The position numbers were made by a program, and so were the translations under genes. Below are positions 63,794 to 64,000 of a DNA stretch of 64,000 bases, piece after piece. Numbering within the stretch: the first letter of the stretch is position 1; each line of letters starts with the position of its first letter. Below the pieces are notes generated by a model. The model ran no database searches, had not been told where the DNA came from, and saw only the letters and a program-made list of their open reading frames with translations. Source of the DNA: Hyphomicrobiales bacterium (GTDB lineage: Bacteria; Pseudomonadota; Alphaproteobacteria; Rhizobiales; Aestuariivirgaceae); assembly GCA_016185245.1 (NCBI GenBank), contig JACPNZ010000022.1, forward strand, positions 56,911 to 120,910, given 5' to 3'.

Positions 63794-63818
63794 CCCACGC
63801 CCGCGCCGCAGGCGTGGG
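63794..63818. repeat. Hairpin of a dispersed intergenic repeat
   Basis: CCCACGCC and GGCGTGGG form an eight-base stem around a nine-base loop. The hairpin is followed by AGAGGGTCCGCGAAGCGAGG GTGAGGG (split here), the kind of tail seen in high-copy repeats of Rhizobiales genomes. Only one copy is in this window, so its dispersed nature is recalled from other genomes and not shown. Confidence 0.5.
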
Positions 63819-63893
63819 AGAGGGTCCGCGAAGCGAGGGTGAGGGTCGGAGGGCGGGGTCAGGAAGATATTTCAGCACTGGTGCGAATATCTC

Positions 63894-63922
63894 TTGACAC
63901 ATATTCCTACTTATCGTAGTTT
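63894..63922 (+). promoter_or_regulatory. Possible -35 element TTGACA before the last gene
   Basis: A consensus TTGACA is at 63894-63899, in a local AT-rich island. Seventeen bases further is TAGTTT, a poor -10 box. The gene start at 63954 is about 32 bases downstream of it. Confidence 0.4.
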
Positions 63923-63953
63923 GTTCCTTGTCCGGCCCACGAGGGTCCTGCTC

Positions 63954-64000
63954 ATGACGGTGAGCCTGGGGGGAGCGGACGGCAGGCCCGCGGGCTGGGG
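63954..64000 (+). CDS. Start of an unidentified gene, cut by the window edge
   Basis: ATG 63954 is preceded by GAGGG seven bases upstream and by the TTGACA element, and the frame MTVSLGGADGRPAGW stays open to the last base. Fifteen codons are too few to name a product. Support comes from the ribosome site and the promoter-like sequence only. Confidence 0.45.
   Translation, partial: MTVSLGGADGRPAGW

Larger units (their letters stand above)
63644..63953. other. Intergenic stretch with an alphaproteobacterial repeat and a promoter-like element
   Basis: No gene is supported in these 310 bases. They hold the SDR upstream region (a weak minus-strand promoter with TTGAAC at 63697-63702 and CTAGCT at 63674-63679, 17 bases apart), a hairpin repeat at 63794-63818, and a TTGACA box at 63894-63899. 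The repeat text (GTGGGAGAGGGTCC then GCGAAGCGAGGGTGAGGG) is of the sort scattered in alphaproteobacterial intergenic regions. Confidence 0.6.

Overview
The window is chromosomal DNA of a high-G+C alphaproteobacterium, most likely of the order Hyphomicrobiales (Rhizobiales) or a neighbour. The support is a PetP/PetR-type MarR-plus-response-regulator pair, the uvrC-pgsA-moaD block, the moxR/DUF58/DUF4159 block, an intergenic palindromic repeat of the kind common in Rhizobiales, and a Caulobacter-type sphingolipid locus. Genes are packed tightly with many ATGA or GTGA overlaps. I see no tRNA, rRNA, CRISPR array, insertion sequence or prophage.

Layout. 1-2.4 kb: MarR regulator, OmpR-type response regulator and the start of an EnvZ-like kinase (minus), divergent from a branched-chain aminotransferase (ilvE). 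3.3-8.5 kb: accessory metabolism (SnoaL-like protein with a zinc ribbon, YbaK-like deacylase, GMC oxidoreductase, cupin, LysR regulator, phasin-like protein), with a palindromic repeat pair and a decayed fragment of the 3' end of an ilvE-like gene. 8.7-16.7 kb: minus-strand housekeeping genes (moaD, pgsA, uvrC, glutathionyl-hydroquinone reductase, folB with a FolM-like SDR, cca, a NUDIX CoA pyrophosphatase, DUF1285). 16.8-23.6 kb: a moxR operon. 23.5-27.1 kb: GNAT, NUDIX, queF, an epimerase and a methyltransferase. 27.3-28.6 kb: enolase, interrupted by an in-frame TAA at codon 256 although every catalytic residue on both sides is kept.

The most interesting region is 28.6-43.0 kb, an extended sphingolipid locus. 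Four minus-strand genes (fatty-acyl-AMP ligase, NAD-dependent ceramide reductase, dedicated ACP, serine palmitoyltransferase) would make the long-chain base. A GNAT-fold bacterial ceramide synthase candidate just after enolase would N-acylate it. Two nucleotidyltransferases, a CDP-alcohol phosphotransferase, a ceramide/diacylglycerol kinase-like enzyme, a pol-beta-fold nucleotidyltransferase, a metallophosphoesterase and a HIT protein could build or process head groups. A linked pair of LptF/LptG-like permeases, with no LptB ATPase nearby, is a candidate exporter. A HigBA/RelE-type toxin-antitoxin module sits exactly where the two arms converge, behind a near-consensus promoter and operator, and its toxin message looks leaderless.

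43-55 kb: HAD phosphatase, FAD oxidoreductase, BKACE enzyme, diguanylate cyclase, then a three-gene set of a Tat-signalled hydrolase, a large membrane protein with a spermidine-synthase-like domain and a Tat-signalled isoaspartyl methyltransferase homologue, then a LysR regulator with an NADP-oxidoreductase and a VOC protein. 55.5-59.9 kb: RND efflux adaptor and pump. 59.9-63.6 kb: sugar-type ABC transporter with an SDR dehydrogenase. The window ends with a repeat-bearing intergenic stretch and the first codons of another gene.
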